Source: Sordariomycetes sp. S80-01Y (Eukaryota; Ascomycota; Sordariomycetes). Taken from it: DNA of 64,000 nt. Every line of letters begins with the position of its first letter. Position 1 is the stretch's first letter. Under the pieces are notes generated by a model. The model worked only from the letters and a program-made list of their open reading frames with translations, had not been told where the DNA came from and did no database searches. Position numbers and translations under genes: made by a program. Shown here one piece after another: positions 55,778 to 64,000 of the stretch. The stretch covers positions 2,418,001-2,482,000 of the forward strand of contig JAXQJY010000032.1 in the NCBI GenBank assembly GCA_037042185.1. Direction: 5' to 3'.

Positions 55778-56271
55778 ATGCCAGCCAGGAGAAAGCCAGC
55801 GACTTCGGAGTCAGATTCAGATCTGGAGGGCTTCCAGAGGACTCAGGCCAAGATAGAGAAGGTACGCATTGACCCACCATGCACGAATTTGAATCAATTG
55901 ACCGTTGGGCAGCTCAAGAAGGACAGGAAGAGAAAGTTCGAAAATGTAGTAAAGGACAGTCGGTCGGAGCTAGAAAAGCTGATGGGAGAATTTTACCAGA
56001 ACAAGGAGCAGGAGCGCCAGCGCAGGTGAGTCTCACTGGAAACGTGTTTAGCCCGCGAAAGTCACTGACTGGTCTCAGGGCTCAGGAACAGGCGAAGCAC
56101 ATCGCTACCCTTATCGAGAGCTTGGAACGCCGCAAGCAGATCGAGAAGGAAATGCTGGCAATTGTGGAAGAAGCACGAGAACGCGCTGAGGAACTCGAGG
56201 CGATGATGGACAAGGGCTACGAGGGGAGGCTGGAGGCGATGAAGAAGACAGTTGAGAAGATGAAAGCGTAA
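55778..56271 (+). CDS. Small coiled-coil protein of unknown function
   Basis: Exons 55778-55861, 55913-56025 and 56079-56271 give 129 residues. Intron 1 (51 nt, GTACGC donor, CAG acceptor) is stop-free and 3n; if kept, the protein gains 17 residues out of character with the rest (VRIDPPCTNLNQLTVGQ). Spliced, nearly the whole chain after an acidic start (SESDSDLEGFQ) is helical and charged, with heptad spacing: LKKDRKRKFENVVKDSR, LEKLMGEFYQNKEQERQRR, HIATLIESLERRKQIEK, LEAMMDKGYEGRLEAMKK. There is no signal peptide. I recognise no family. A structural or kinetochore/meiotic coiled-coil role is possible, but that rests on form alone. It is convergent with cox17, 225 bases away. Confidence 0.7.
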
Positions 56272-56496
56272 TGTTCCCAGCTCAATTTCTAGAGGCGGCT
56301 GCTCGGATCGGGGAAGAAACCAATTCACACGAGTCTTCGTTCGGCATTGGTGTTGTGCAGGAAATGTGAAGAGTGAGGAAGTGATTCCAATGGGTTTGCG
56401 CCAAACCGTCTATCGCCGCAATATGCAGCTGCTGTATGATGTACAAATTGTAATACAGAAAGAATACCTCAAGGCTCTATTCCAATATCTAACACT

Positions 56497-56858
56497 TCAG
56501 TACCCGTACGTGGCCATGCAAGCCTTGTACTTTTCGACCAAGGACTTGCAGTCGGCTGCCGGATCGTCCGCTTTGGAGAAGAGCATGCACTCGTCGCGCT
56601 GCTGCTTTTCCTCCTTACACACGCAACAAGGCTGTCCAACTTGCGTTAGCATTGTGTTCATAGTAGCGGGTTCGCATTTGGGGAGGTGGGCGCACCTTGG
56701 GCTTGGACTGTCCGTTCTGGTTCGATGCTGGCGAAGCGGCGGATGTAGCTGGATCAGGTCAGCTCTCTGTGCGGCGCGCAGCTTTGCTGGCTGTGAAACT
56801 TACGCGCTGGCACGGAAGCCTTGGTATCCATGCTGGGCGTGGACTGTGATGAACCCAT
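56497..56858 (-). CDS. cox17: Cytochrome c oxidase copper chaperone Cox17
   Basis: Minus-strand exons 56804-56858, 56696-56748 and 56497-56631 give 80 residues, too split to show as a long open frame. Cox17 carries Cu(I) in the mitochondrial intermembrane space to Sco1 and Cox11 for cytochrome oxidase assembly. The last exon encodes KPCCVCKEEKQQRDECMLF and DCKSLVEKYKACMATYGY. It holds the copper-binding CCxC (Cys38, 39, 41) and twin Cx9C pairs (41-51 and 64-74), which are oxidised by the Mia40 pathway. The N-terminal 36 residues are Ser/Thr/Pro/Ala-rich and variable in fungi. Introns of 55 and 64 nt have donors GTAAGT and GTGCGC, and the second has a GCTAAC branch. A CCAATCA box lies upstream at 56985. 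Confidence 0.95.
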
Positions 56859-57587
56859 TGTCGAGGAAGTGCGTGTTGTTACCGAGTCGCAAATGCCATG
56901 AGGTCGATGTGGAAGTTTGGGTGATCAGGGCTTATCGATTGCGCGACGACTCCGAACATTTCTAAGCTGGATGCCGACTCCGAGCCAATCACCACGTCCG
57001 GGTGTTTCCGCGCTTCAAGTCTGGGACTCGGAGCCACTTCTGTCCCCCAGGGCGACGTCATTTCGGGCAGCTTTCGATGCTTCAACGGCAACGAGGTCAA
57101 TTTCAAAGTTTCACTTGAGCTTTGCCGCCACTTTTCTTCGAGCTGGTGTGAGTCTCCCTAAACACTCGAATCGAGGTTCTTCGGCGTCGTCCCGGTTTGG
57201 TGTCGCCCCAAGTTTCGTGCCTTGCATGCCGTCGGCGCGATCCGGGCGAGCCACTCCGACCACCCCCATCCACTGAGTCACGATGCCCTCGTGTTGGTCG
57301 TATAGTGCTCCTGCGGGCATACGAGTGTATGCTTTTCCCGGGTCATTGCCGTTGTTTCAACTCACGTGGCATGTCGAGCTCCCTCTCGATACGTCAGTTA
57401 CTACGCGATCGAGAGCCAACTCTCAGCTCTAGTGTCAGCGTGCGAGTTGCGAAAGGATCCGGAGCGCTTTCGGCTGTAGGGTATAAAGGACGCAGCTCTT
57501 CCTGGCGCTGGGTAACTCTCGCCTCTTTTGCTCTTGCTAACTTGCTAGCTAGCCCATCAAGTAGTATTTTGAACGATCTTGCCTACC
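56859..57587. promoter_or_regulatory. Divergent region of cox17 and the esterase gene
   Basis: This 729-base region separates two start codons on opposite strands. CCAATCA at 56985-56991 lies about 127 bases from the cox17 ATG. The sequence after it does not fit the CBC:HapX spacing. A GTATAAAGG TATA-like box at 57480-57488 is about 100 bases before the esterase ATG. Confidence 0.55.
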
Positions 57588-58753
57588 ATGCTGTCAGTCG
57601 AGGAACAACGCGCCCTGAGCCAGGTTGACCCTGAGCTTGAGCCGGTAAGTAGACCCGACAGCAATCTCCAGGCGCACCTTGGTCTCATACAGCCTAGTTC
57701 TTGAGTTCTGGTCACCCAATGCTTGCAGGATGGAACATGCAGACCGACATTCCTATGATCCGCTCCATGATTGAGCAGTTCCGTGCGTCCCAGCCGCCGC
57801 CAGACCCATTCTATCTGCCGTACTCTCAAGAGGACATCCAGATACCAGTCCGCGATGGGCGAACTACCGGAGCACGTATCTACAAACCGAAGAATGTGCC
57901 GGTCGCAAATGGACTGCCCGGCATGCTTGTCTTCCACGGCGGCGGATTTGCCGTGGGAAGCTTTGAGACCGTGGAGTGGCTTTGTCGCCTGTGGACCGAT
58001 TTTGGCGGCGTTGCTGTGAATGTCGACTATAGACATGCCCCTGAGCATGTCTTCCCTGCTGCTCCTCATGATGCGTTTGATGCAACCAAGTGGGTGAGTA
58101 TGGTCAAGCCACAAAGTGTATGAACGCAGACTAAGTCCAGCGCAGACGGCTGAAAATGCGCAAGCCCTGGGAATAGACGCCTCGAAAGGCCTGCTCGTTG
58201 CTGGTGAGAGTGCAGGCGCGGACCTCGCTTTGGTGGTCGCCGGTCTATGCATGGATGAGGGTCTGTCACCTCCGCTGACGGGCGTTTACGCTGCGCTCCC
58301 GTCGTGCGTTACCGAGAGCGATGTCCCCCAGAAGTACAAGGAGCACTTCTTCAGCCATGAGCAAAATGCCGACGCACCGATGCTGAAAGCTGTATCCATG
58401 GAGTTCGTCGACAGTACGTTTGATGTCACACCTAGTTCGCGACCCCGTACTGACGCACAGGAGGCATTTACAAGCCCGACAGGAAGTCCCCATGGGCTAC
58501 CCCCTTAGTTCACAAGAGTCTCGCCAAGTTCCCACCCACATACCTCCAAGCATGTGGTCTGGACCCCGTGCGCGACTGTGCCATTGTTTTGGAGGGCATA
58601 CTCAGTGACGCCGGTGTAGAGACGCGCCTGGACACGTTCCCTGGTCTGCCGCACGGGTTTTGGCTCCTGCCTGCCCAGTTGACGGCGAACCAGAAGCATA
58701 CCGAACAAGCCAAAAAGGGGCTCGAGTGGCTCTTGGCCAAGTCAGCTCAATGA
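57588..58753 (+). CDS. Alpha/beta hydrolase fold-3 esterase (HSL family)
   Basis: Exons 57588-57644, 57698-58093, 58146-58413 and 58461-58753 give 337 residues. This is an esterase/lipase of the hormone-sensitive-lipase type. The oxyanion motif HGGGF is at residues 99-103 and the nucleophile elbow GESAGAD at 171-177 with Ser173. The acid is in DPVRD (from Asp275), and the catalytic histidine is His305 in PHGFW. VNVDYRHAPEHVFPAAPHD is the usual strand following the oxyanion loop. Splicing of the last intron gives VDRGIYKPDRKSPWATPL, with the expected phase. There is no signal peptide, so it is probably intracellular. Substrate is unknown; family members act on short acyl esters and sometimes on secondary metabolites, but no biosynthetic neighbours are seen. 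Confidence 0.9.
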
Positions 58754-59225
58754 GGGGCGTTGGTGATTGACAAAATTCCGAGCAATCGGTAGGTACAGGA
58801 TGTAAGATATGATGTTTGACGGCCGCAAGAACAAATCAGCTCTATATACTCCCCTCCCTAATCGACGTCGTCGGCGTTGTTGTCCAGCCGCCGCAACCCA
58901 AGGTTGGAAGGTCCACGCGGCTGATGAGACTCATCTCAATCAAGAGCCACAGACGAGAATGCGAATATTTCAACAATTCGCCCAATATGACTACCAAACT
59001 ACATAAATTGAACGCCTTGCAAGGCGTCTCCAAATCTTGCGTACTATCAACGTGCAATAACATGGGCCCCCCCCCACACACACAGCCGGCTGACAGCTGC
59101 CGCTTCCAGGCCGCCGCAAGCCACGCACACCTCCGCGTGGCGAATCGAATCGCCATGGCCATTTCGAGTTGGCCACCTCAGCCTACTCAGCCTACCACAC
59201 CACCCACGCGCCCTGAACCTGTTGT

Positions 59226-59258
59226 TTCGCTGCACTTCCGGGCCCTTCCAGCTACTTC
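59226..59258 (+). promoter_or_regulatory. Step-type heat-shock element, four TTC at 10-bp spacing
   Basis: TTC triplets start at 59226, 59236, 59246 and 59256, exactly 10 bases apart. This is the nTTCn-5-nTTCn-5-nTTCn geometry of step-type heat-shock elements recognised by Hsf1 in yeast. It is about 245-275 bases upstream of the Hsp20-family ATG and about 117 bases upstream of the TATA box, so the context supports function. Confidence 0.7.
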
Positions 59259-59374
59259 GACCTAACCTGGCGCGCGGGTTTCTAGTCATCGGAGGGGCAA
59301 AAGATGTGCGTAGCGGCAACGACTGCCTTGGTGCAGCATTGCGTGGCGGGGCGTGCCTTATCGAGACATGGATG

Positions 59375-59380
59375 TATAAG
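59375..59380 (+). promoter_or_regulatory. TATA-like box of the Hsp20-family gene
   Basis: TATAAG lies 127 bases before the ATG at 59502, downstream of the heat-shock element. TATA boxes are common in stress genes. Confidence 0.45.
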
Positions 59381-59501
59381 TTGATGCCATTTCGCGTGCA
59401 CGGCAGAGTTGGTCTGTTCTTTAGACTTCTCTGTCTACTTCCCATATCCCACCAATCTTCCCTCGCCAATCTTTGATATACATTTTCCGCAGCCAGTCAG
59501 C

Positions 59502-60512
59502 ATGGCATACAATCAGCAACCCAACTTTTGGGACTTTGTCAACTCCTTCGATCCCAGCCGTGGTGAGGGAGTTGACCATCACCAGGGGCCATCCGGGTTC
59601 CCCTTTGCATTCCCCTTCGGCGGCGCACCCCATCGTCATGGCGGTCCTCGTCGTGGGCCCGGCCCTTGGGCTTGGGGAGATCACGATGAGTGGTCCGCTT
59701 GGGCTGGTGAGCCTCGTCGACCCCGTCGTGACGGACCTGCCCGCCAGCAGCAACAGGAGCAGGATGCGTCTGAGACCATGAGGGCGGATAGCGATGCCCC
59801 TGACCCAGCCGAAGTGACGCCCGATGACAGTGATGAGGGTCCTTCTCATCCTCCCCCTCCGCCTCACGGCCCGCATGGCCACCCGGGTCCTCACGGTCCT
59901 CATGGTCCTCACGGTCCTCACGGTCATCGTGGCGGCCCCCGTCGTGGCCGTGGCCGGTGCGGAGGAAGAGGAGGTCCTCGCCATGGTGGCCGCGGAGGCC
60001 ATGGCCCTCACCCTCCCCCCTACCCGGGATTCGACTTCGCCTCCATGATGGAGAATCTCAATGAACACCCCTTCTTCAACGCCCTCCGCGAACAGTTCGC
60101 CCCCAACCTCAACCCCCAGGCCGCCAACGAAAACAGCCGCTCCTCTAACACCGACAACGACATCGACACTTTCAGCCCCCCTCTTGACCTCTTCTCCACG
60201 CCCGCATCATACGTCCTGCACCTCGCCATCCCCGGCGCCAAGAAGGAGGACGTCGGCGTGAACTGGGACCCCGAGACGTCGTCCCTGAACATCGCCGGCG
60301 TCATCCACCGGTCCGGCGACGAGGCCTTCCTGAAGACCCTCCAAGGCAAGGGCGAGAGGAAGGTGGGCATGTTCGAGAGGAAAGTCGAGTTGAAGGGAGA
60401 GGAGGTCGACGGCGAGGGCATCGGTGCCAAGCTGGAAGATGGCGTTCTTGTTGTGACGGTGCCAAAGGTTGAGAAGGGCTGGACTGAGATCAGGAAGGTC
60501 GATATCGAGTAA
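59502..60512 (+). CDS. hsp30: Small heat-shock protein, Hsp20/alpha-crystallin family (Hsp30 type)
   Basis: This single-exon protein has 336 residues. Small heat-shock proteins hold unfolding proteins in large oligomers under stress. The alpha-crystallin domain begins near residue 223 with FSPPLDLFSTPASYVLHLAI. PGAKKEDVGVNWDPETSSLNIAG follows, and the domain closes with AKLEDGVLVVTVPKVEKGW and an E-I-R-K-V end. The 220 residues before it are unusual in length and composition. An aromatic start (NFWDFVNSFDPSRGEG), an acidic and Gln segment, a Pro/His/Gly block with repeated HGP (about 125-150) and an Arg/Gly-rich block (about 152-176) follow one another. The ATG at 59502 starts the conserved NFWDFVNSFD segment; an in-frame upstream ATG is less likely. 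The promoter has a heat-shock element and a TATA box. Confidence 0.93.
   Translation: MAYNQQPNFWDFVNSFDPSRGEGVDHHQGPSGFPFAFPFGGAPHRHGGPRRGPGPWAWGDHDEWSAWAGEPRRPRRDGPARQQQQEQDASETMRADSDAPDPAEVTPDDSDEGPSHPPPPPHGPHGHPGPHGPHGPHGPHGHRGGPRRGRGRCGGRGGPRHGGRGGHGPHPPPYPGFDFASMMENLNEHPFFNALREQFAPNLNPQAANENSRSSNTDNDIDTFSPPLDLFSTPASYVLHLAIPGAKKEDVGVNWDPETSSLNIAGVIHRSGDEAFLKTLQGKGERKVGMFERKVELKGEEVDGEGIGAKLEDGVLVVTVPKVEKGWTEIRKVDIE
59872..59937 (+). repeat. In-frame 9-bp minisatellite encoding His-Gly-Pro
   Basis: Near-identical 9-base units of the form CAYGGTCCT are repeated in tandem inside the Hsp20-family gene. They encode repeated His-Gly-Pro in the disordered N-terminal region. Such arrays change length easily. 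Confidence 0.8.
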
Positions 60513-61098
60513 GGGTGCGCGAATTGGGATTGCGAGAGTAAGTATACTTGTATCTGGCATTATGTAGTTTTAGTATACATGTAATATGTGCTTTCTACTT
60601 TATTCAACCTGCTGTGCTCTATCGTTGTGATATACAATCGACTGTAATTTTCACGTAGGTTCTGGCTTGAAACTATCCCCAATTTGCATGAGTCGCACGA
60701 GGACGGATGTGAAACCAAGTTGAGTAGAGTCCCTGATAAGCAGCACCGGTTAGCGTACCCGCCCGGCGCCCTCCTGTGTGGTTCGCGTACTTACATCCTC
60801 GGCTACCACGAGCGACATGTGAATAATTCAAGACTAATATGCAAAGACCGAGACCCTGACCACAGAGTAGTCGATGGAGAAGTACGTAGTCAATTCAATG
60901 GCGCCTATCTATGCCCAGGGTATAAGCTAAATCTAGGAGATCGTCGGATCTCATTGCGTTGTGCCCGCCGTAGGAGGTAAAATGGGTAGGCTCAGAGGCC
61001 TATAGAGTAAGAAATGCTTAGCCAACGGCGTGCAAAGTCCATAAGAATAACAGCAACTCCAGATAATGATGCGTGAATCGTGACAACTTCGTCGGATA
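60513..61098. other. Intergenic between convergent genes
   Basis: This 586-base stretch lies between the 3' ends of the heat-shock gene and the minus-strand gene. It is AT-rich after 60540. No gene is seen. Confidence 0.6.
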
Positions 61099-62661
61099 TC
61101 ATTGCAGCTCTTTGGTAATCTCCTGCCGGACATGCGTCGACCATTTCAGGATCGCGTCCTCGAAGTTTTTCCAGGCCTCCGGACCGGTGTTGTTGACGAC
61201 ACTCATGACATCCAGAGACAAGAGTACCTCGAAGCGTAGCTCGGCGGCCTTGACCCAGTAGCGTAAGTTGTCGGCGCGACGGTATGGTTTCTGTACGTCG
61301 TCGTGGAATGTCGGAATCGCACCAAATCGCCGTCGTGACTTCTTGAGTACGGCGTTGTGGAGCTTCACTAGGCGACGTCCATCTTGCATTTCCTTCAGAA
61401 ACGCGGGCGGTACCTCGGTGGCATGGGCAACCGAAGTCCAAGGCGGGAGCGGCTCGGCTTCAGGATCCATAGAAACGAGAAACGCTCTCTCTCTTTCCAT
61501 CTCGCGCCCAGTCCAGTCACCCTCCAGCCATGTCCAGCTGGCCCGTTCCGCCTGCTCGGCAGCCTCAATCTCAGCCTCTCTCTTCAAGATCCCCCAAACG
61601 CTGTCGATCCAGCCACTAATAACGTTGATCTCTTCGTTCTTCATGCCACCCTTGAAGTTTCGCGTTGCTTGTTGCTTCAGTACCTCCATCACGGCCAGGA
61701 GATCAGCCCGAACCTGCTTTTCTGACTTGATTGAGTCTAAGCGATCTGGTAGCTCATGGGCGGTATAGTACATCTTGGCCGCTCGAATGGCAAGTGTGGT
61801 CACGTCCAGAATCTGCATCCCTTGCAGTTCGTACCATGATTGAGTGTTTTCGTCAGGCATATTGGGGAGTTTTGGCGCGTTGGGATCCTCGGTGAATGTT
61901 CCAGCCTTCCGTTCCTGGACCTCCTTAATTGCTTTGCTCGCCTCCGATAGACTCGTCTCTAGATCGGCCTTGAGCTCGTCTATTGTAGGCGGCTTCGGTA
62001 CGACCTTCTCTTTGTGAACATAGGTGCTGACCGTTGGCGGCAACATTCCAGGCTCCGACTCGGCAAAGCTATCTTCGTGATCATCCATGTCCTCGATTGG
62101 CGACTCTGTGACACCGCCGACCCCATACGACTGTGCGCCAAAGTCGGGGCTACTGCCCATCGAAGAGTATGAGGAGTCAGGATCTGTGACAATTTTCGGC
62201 ATTGGGCCCGTGGCATCCAAAGCAGCTAGATCGAGCGTAGCAGCTCCCTCCTTTTTCTTCCGAGCCAGCTGTCCGCCCTTCCCATCAAGCAACCCAGTTC
62301 GTGCAAAGTAATACTGTAGATGCGCAATGCTACCCAGACTCATGACACTCTCGCGGGACTTGGCACTTGCGGCAAAGTCTGTAACCTGAGGGCGCATGTA
62401 GCCTCTTCGCCGGCCTGGGTGACCATGTGATGATTGCCGATTCGGCCGGGATTGACTGCGCGGAGCCGCGACATCCCCATTCATGGAGGAGTCTCGCGAG
62501 GCTCCATCCTGACTGCTGGAGCTGTGTGACATTGATGAGGTGGTCGAGATGCAGCGTGACAACTCGGGGACTGCCCCGATGGCTGGTGTCGGGAGTGTAT
62601 CAGGCGATGGCGAGTCGCATCGCGCTATAGACCGCTGCTGCTGATCGTTCACCGTCGCCAT
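61099..62661 (-). CDS. Conserved-looking fungal protein of unknown function
   Basis: From ATG 62661 this single-exon frame encodes 520 residues. I do not recognise the family. The first 240 residues are Ser/Pro-rich and probably disordered (STTSSMSHSSSSQDGASRDS, RRRGYMRPQVTDFAASAKSR). Two helical regions follow at about 240-400 (IDELKADLETSLSEASKAIK, ISGWIDSVWGILKREAEIE) and 400-520 (YRRADNLRYWVKAAELRFEV, WKNFEDAILKWSTHVRQEI). No membrane segment, signal peptide or catalytic motif is evident. The frame stays open for about 60 codons upstream, beginning after a stop and without an ATG, so an upstream exon could extend the N-terminus (CPAFLEATADFALRTEPGYL). The ordered C-terminal half suggests a scaffold or adaptor. 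Confidence 0.75.
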   Translation of the reverse strand: MATVNDQQQRSIARCDSPSPDTLPTPAIGAVPELSRCISTTSSMSHSSSSQDGASRDSSMNGDVAAPRSQSRPNRQSSHGHPGRRRGYMRPQVTDFAASAKSRESVMSLGSIAHLQYYFARTGLLDGKGGQLARKKKEGAATLDLAALDATGPMPKIVTDPDSSYSSMGSSPDFGAQSYGVGGVTESPIEDMDDHEDSFAESEPGMLPPTVSTYVHKEKVVPKPPTIDELKADLETSLSEASKAIKEVQERKAGTFTEDPNAPKLPNMPDENTQSWYELQGMQILDVTTLAIRAAKMYYTAHELPDRLDSIKSEKQVRADLLAVMEVLKQQATRNFKGGMKNEEINVISGWIDSVWGILKREAEIEAAEQAERASWTWLEGDWTGREMERERAFLVSMDPEAEPLPPWTSVAHATEVPPAFLKEMQDGRRLVKLHNAVLKKSRRRFGAIPTFHDDVQKPYRRADNLRYWVKAAELRFEVLLSLDVMSVVNNTGPEAWKNFEDAILKWSTHVRQEITKELQ

Positions 62662-64000
62662 GGAACGTTTCGGCCGGCTTGAAAGATATCCAGGTTCGGT
62701 TCGTAGTGCGAAGTCGGCAGTCGCCTCTAAGAAGGCTGGACAAGGGCGTGGTCGGAAGGGCTGTCGTACAGGGTGATTCAAGGGGCGAGCTCGGATGTAG
62801 CCAGGGAGGCGGCCGAGGAGCTTGGCATGTACTTGTGATTATATAAGAGACTAGCACAAAGAACTCAAACAAGGCGCTCGCTGCGGATGATGCTCGTCGC
62901 TGAAGCCAAGAGGTGTGAAGTGGCGTGAGAAGGAGCTGAGGGTTGAAGATGTCGAGGTGGAGGCCAAGATCGGCTCTCCGTCGTGAAATTGCTAATGCGG
63001 GGGATCCAACTTGCAGAAGGTGGCAGCGGCAGACGATTACCTGAAAGTTTGGGGGTCCAATTGATTCGATCCCAAGCAACATGCATGCACCTCGGTACAA
63101 AGAAAGTATGAACAACTTGGGAGGCACAAGCGGAACTCGAAGGCGTGGAAATCCGGCAGTTGGCGATTTAAGGGCGAGTCAAGCAGCTCGTTGGATGTCT
63201 CTCCTTTTCTCCAAGCCTCACCCCAGCAACACCGCTTTGGCGATTCTTCGGAAACCAGGCGCTTGGAATGTACCAGCGATTTATTAGTCTCGGCAAAGCC
63301 TTTCATGGATAACTGCTTGAGTCTCCCTCACAGGAACATGGCCAACGTGGATTGTGTGTCTTCGTGTCTTCCTTGCGCCACAGAACTATTACCTCCGACC
63401 ATCCGGCCTGCCGGGCTCTCTCAGACCCTGCCGGGAGGTTTGAACACGTCAAGAATTCCCTTAGCTCAAGTAGAGTTGGTCAAGAATGGCCAATGAGGGC
63501 GCTCTTGACCGTTAGGGCGACAGCCTCATTTTGACTCGGCCAGCGTTGGACGAGCAACAGCATGAGCCTAGCCTTGATGAGGACCGTGACGACGCGACTT
63601 CAACATCGACGTGACAAGAGGTTGGACCCCGGAGGAGGGCCCTGATCCGCCAGACCCCGGCTTGATGTCCGCGAACCATGCTCAAATAGGCAAGGCTGGG
63701 TTGGCATGGCGTCGAGGTAGTCTGTGCTGTAAGTCGTCCGTGACCCAAGCATCAAACATGACTAGGGGTTGCTTTCAATATCCAGAGAGCACTCACGTGG
63801 TGAAAGACTGCTTATACAGCTGTCGATGGATTGGATGGTCATATCGACCTCGCTGAAACGCATGAACAAGAAGGAGGCCGAACCAGTGGAGCTGATCGAG
63901 GCCCGGGCAGTTCGCAAGAGCCGGGGTCGAGCACCTGGTGACTGGCGAGTGGGTAAGGCTCTAATTACACCAAATTGCGCCCATCACGAGAAAGAGAAAT
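62662..64000. other. Promoter of the minus-strand gene and unassigned end of window
   Basis: A TATATAA on the minus strand near 62838-62844 may be the TATA box of the gene ending at 61099. A 16-codon upstream frame (62778-62828, minus) lies between. From about 63000 to the window edge I see no supportable gene; frames are short and lack features. A gene starting beyond 64000 could have its leader here. Confidence 0.5.

Larger units (their letters stand above)
58754..59501. promoter_or_regulatory. Upstream region of the heat-shock gene
   Basis: This 748-base region carries a four-unit heat-shock element (59226-59258) and a TATA-like TATAAG (59375-59380). A C-run followed by CA repeats lies near 59068-59084. 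No gene is seen. Confidence 0.6.

Noticed and set aside
56366-56965. 199-codon plus-strand frame
   Set aside because: It overlaps cox17 on the other strand, whose spliced product matches a known family.

Overview
This window is nuclear DNA from a filamentous ascomycete (Pezizomycotina). The evidence is short introns of about 44-65 nt with GTRNGY-type donors and CTRAY branch sites, long intergenic leaders, and one-to-one fungal housekeeping orthologues: HapB/NF-YA, a Yvc1-type channel, CUL3, Cdc25/NimT and an Hsp30/Hsp20 protein. Codon use and protein sequences look closest to Sordariomycetes or a related class, but that placement is only an impression. I see no bacterial operon, CRISPR array, tRNA, rRNA or recognisable transposon.

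Layout. 1-5297 carries no supportable gene and ends in the CCAAT-rich promoter of hapB (5298-6164). 7313-12690 runs on the plus strand: an APH-fold kinase-like protein, a vacuolar TRP-type cation channel, a small cysteine-rich protein and the eRF1 methyltransferase Mtq2. SmD1 (minus) and cullin-3 (plus) are divergent at 13059-16994. A RING protein (minus) and the mitochondrial Zim17/Tim15 zinc-ribbon chaperone (plus) follow. Utp20, a giant SSU-processome HEAT protein (20768-28708, minus), shares a short divergent promoter with the CwfJ/Drn1 splicing factor (29022-30696). A Cdc25-type phosphatase (31667-33512, minus) is followed by about 5 kb without a recognisable gene, which ends at a small secreted protein (38617-39210). 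Next come Pol5, proteasome alpha7, a Gln-rich orphan, RanGAP, cytochrome c1, a Cys-rich orphan, proteasome ATPase Rpt1 head-to-head with chaperonin CCT4, a small coiled-coil protein, Cox17 (three exons, none forming a long ORF), an HSL-type esterase, an Hsp20-family heat-shock protein and a conserved-looking protein of unknown function.

How the genes relate. Most are core cell machinery: ribosome biogenesis (Utp20, Pol5), splicing (SmD1, Drn1), translation termination (Mtq2), ubiquitin-proteasome (CUL3, RING, alpha7, Rpt1), protein folding (CCT4, Hsp20, Zim17), respiration (Cyt c1, Cox17) and cell-cycle/nuclear transport (Cdc25, RanGAP). The clearest link read from the DNA is regulatory. The window encodes the CCAAT-binding subunit HapB, and good CCAAT boxes lie upstream of hapB itself (several), cytochrome c1 (with a CBC:HapX-like arrangement), cox17 and zim17.

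I found no convincing new multi-gene system. The most notable items are a four-repeat, 10-bp-periodic heat-shock element, start-codon-only first exons in both proteasome genes, several stop-free 3n introns that hide in open frames, and a few unrecognised orphan genes. Exon boundaries were read by eye from splice consensus, frame continuity and family conservation.
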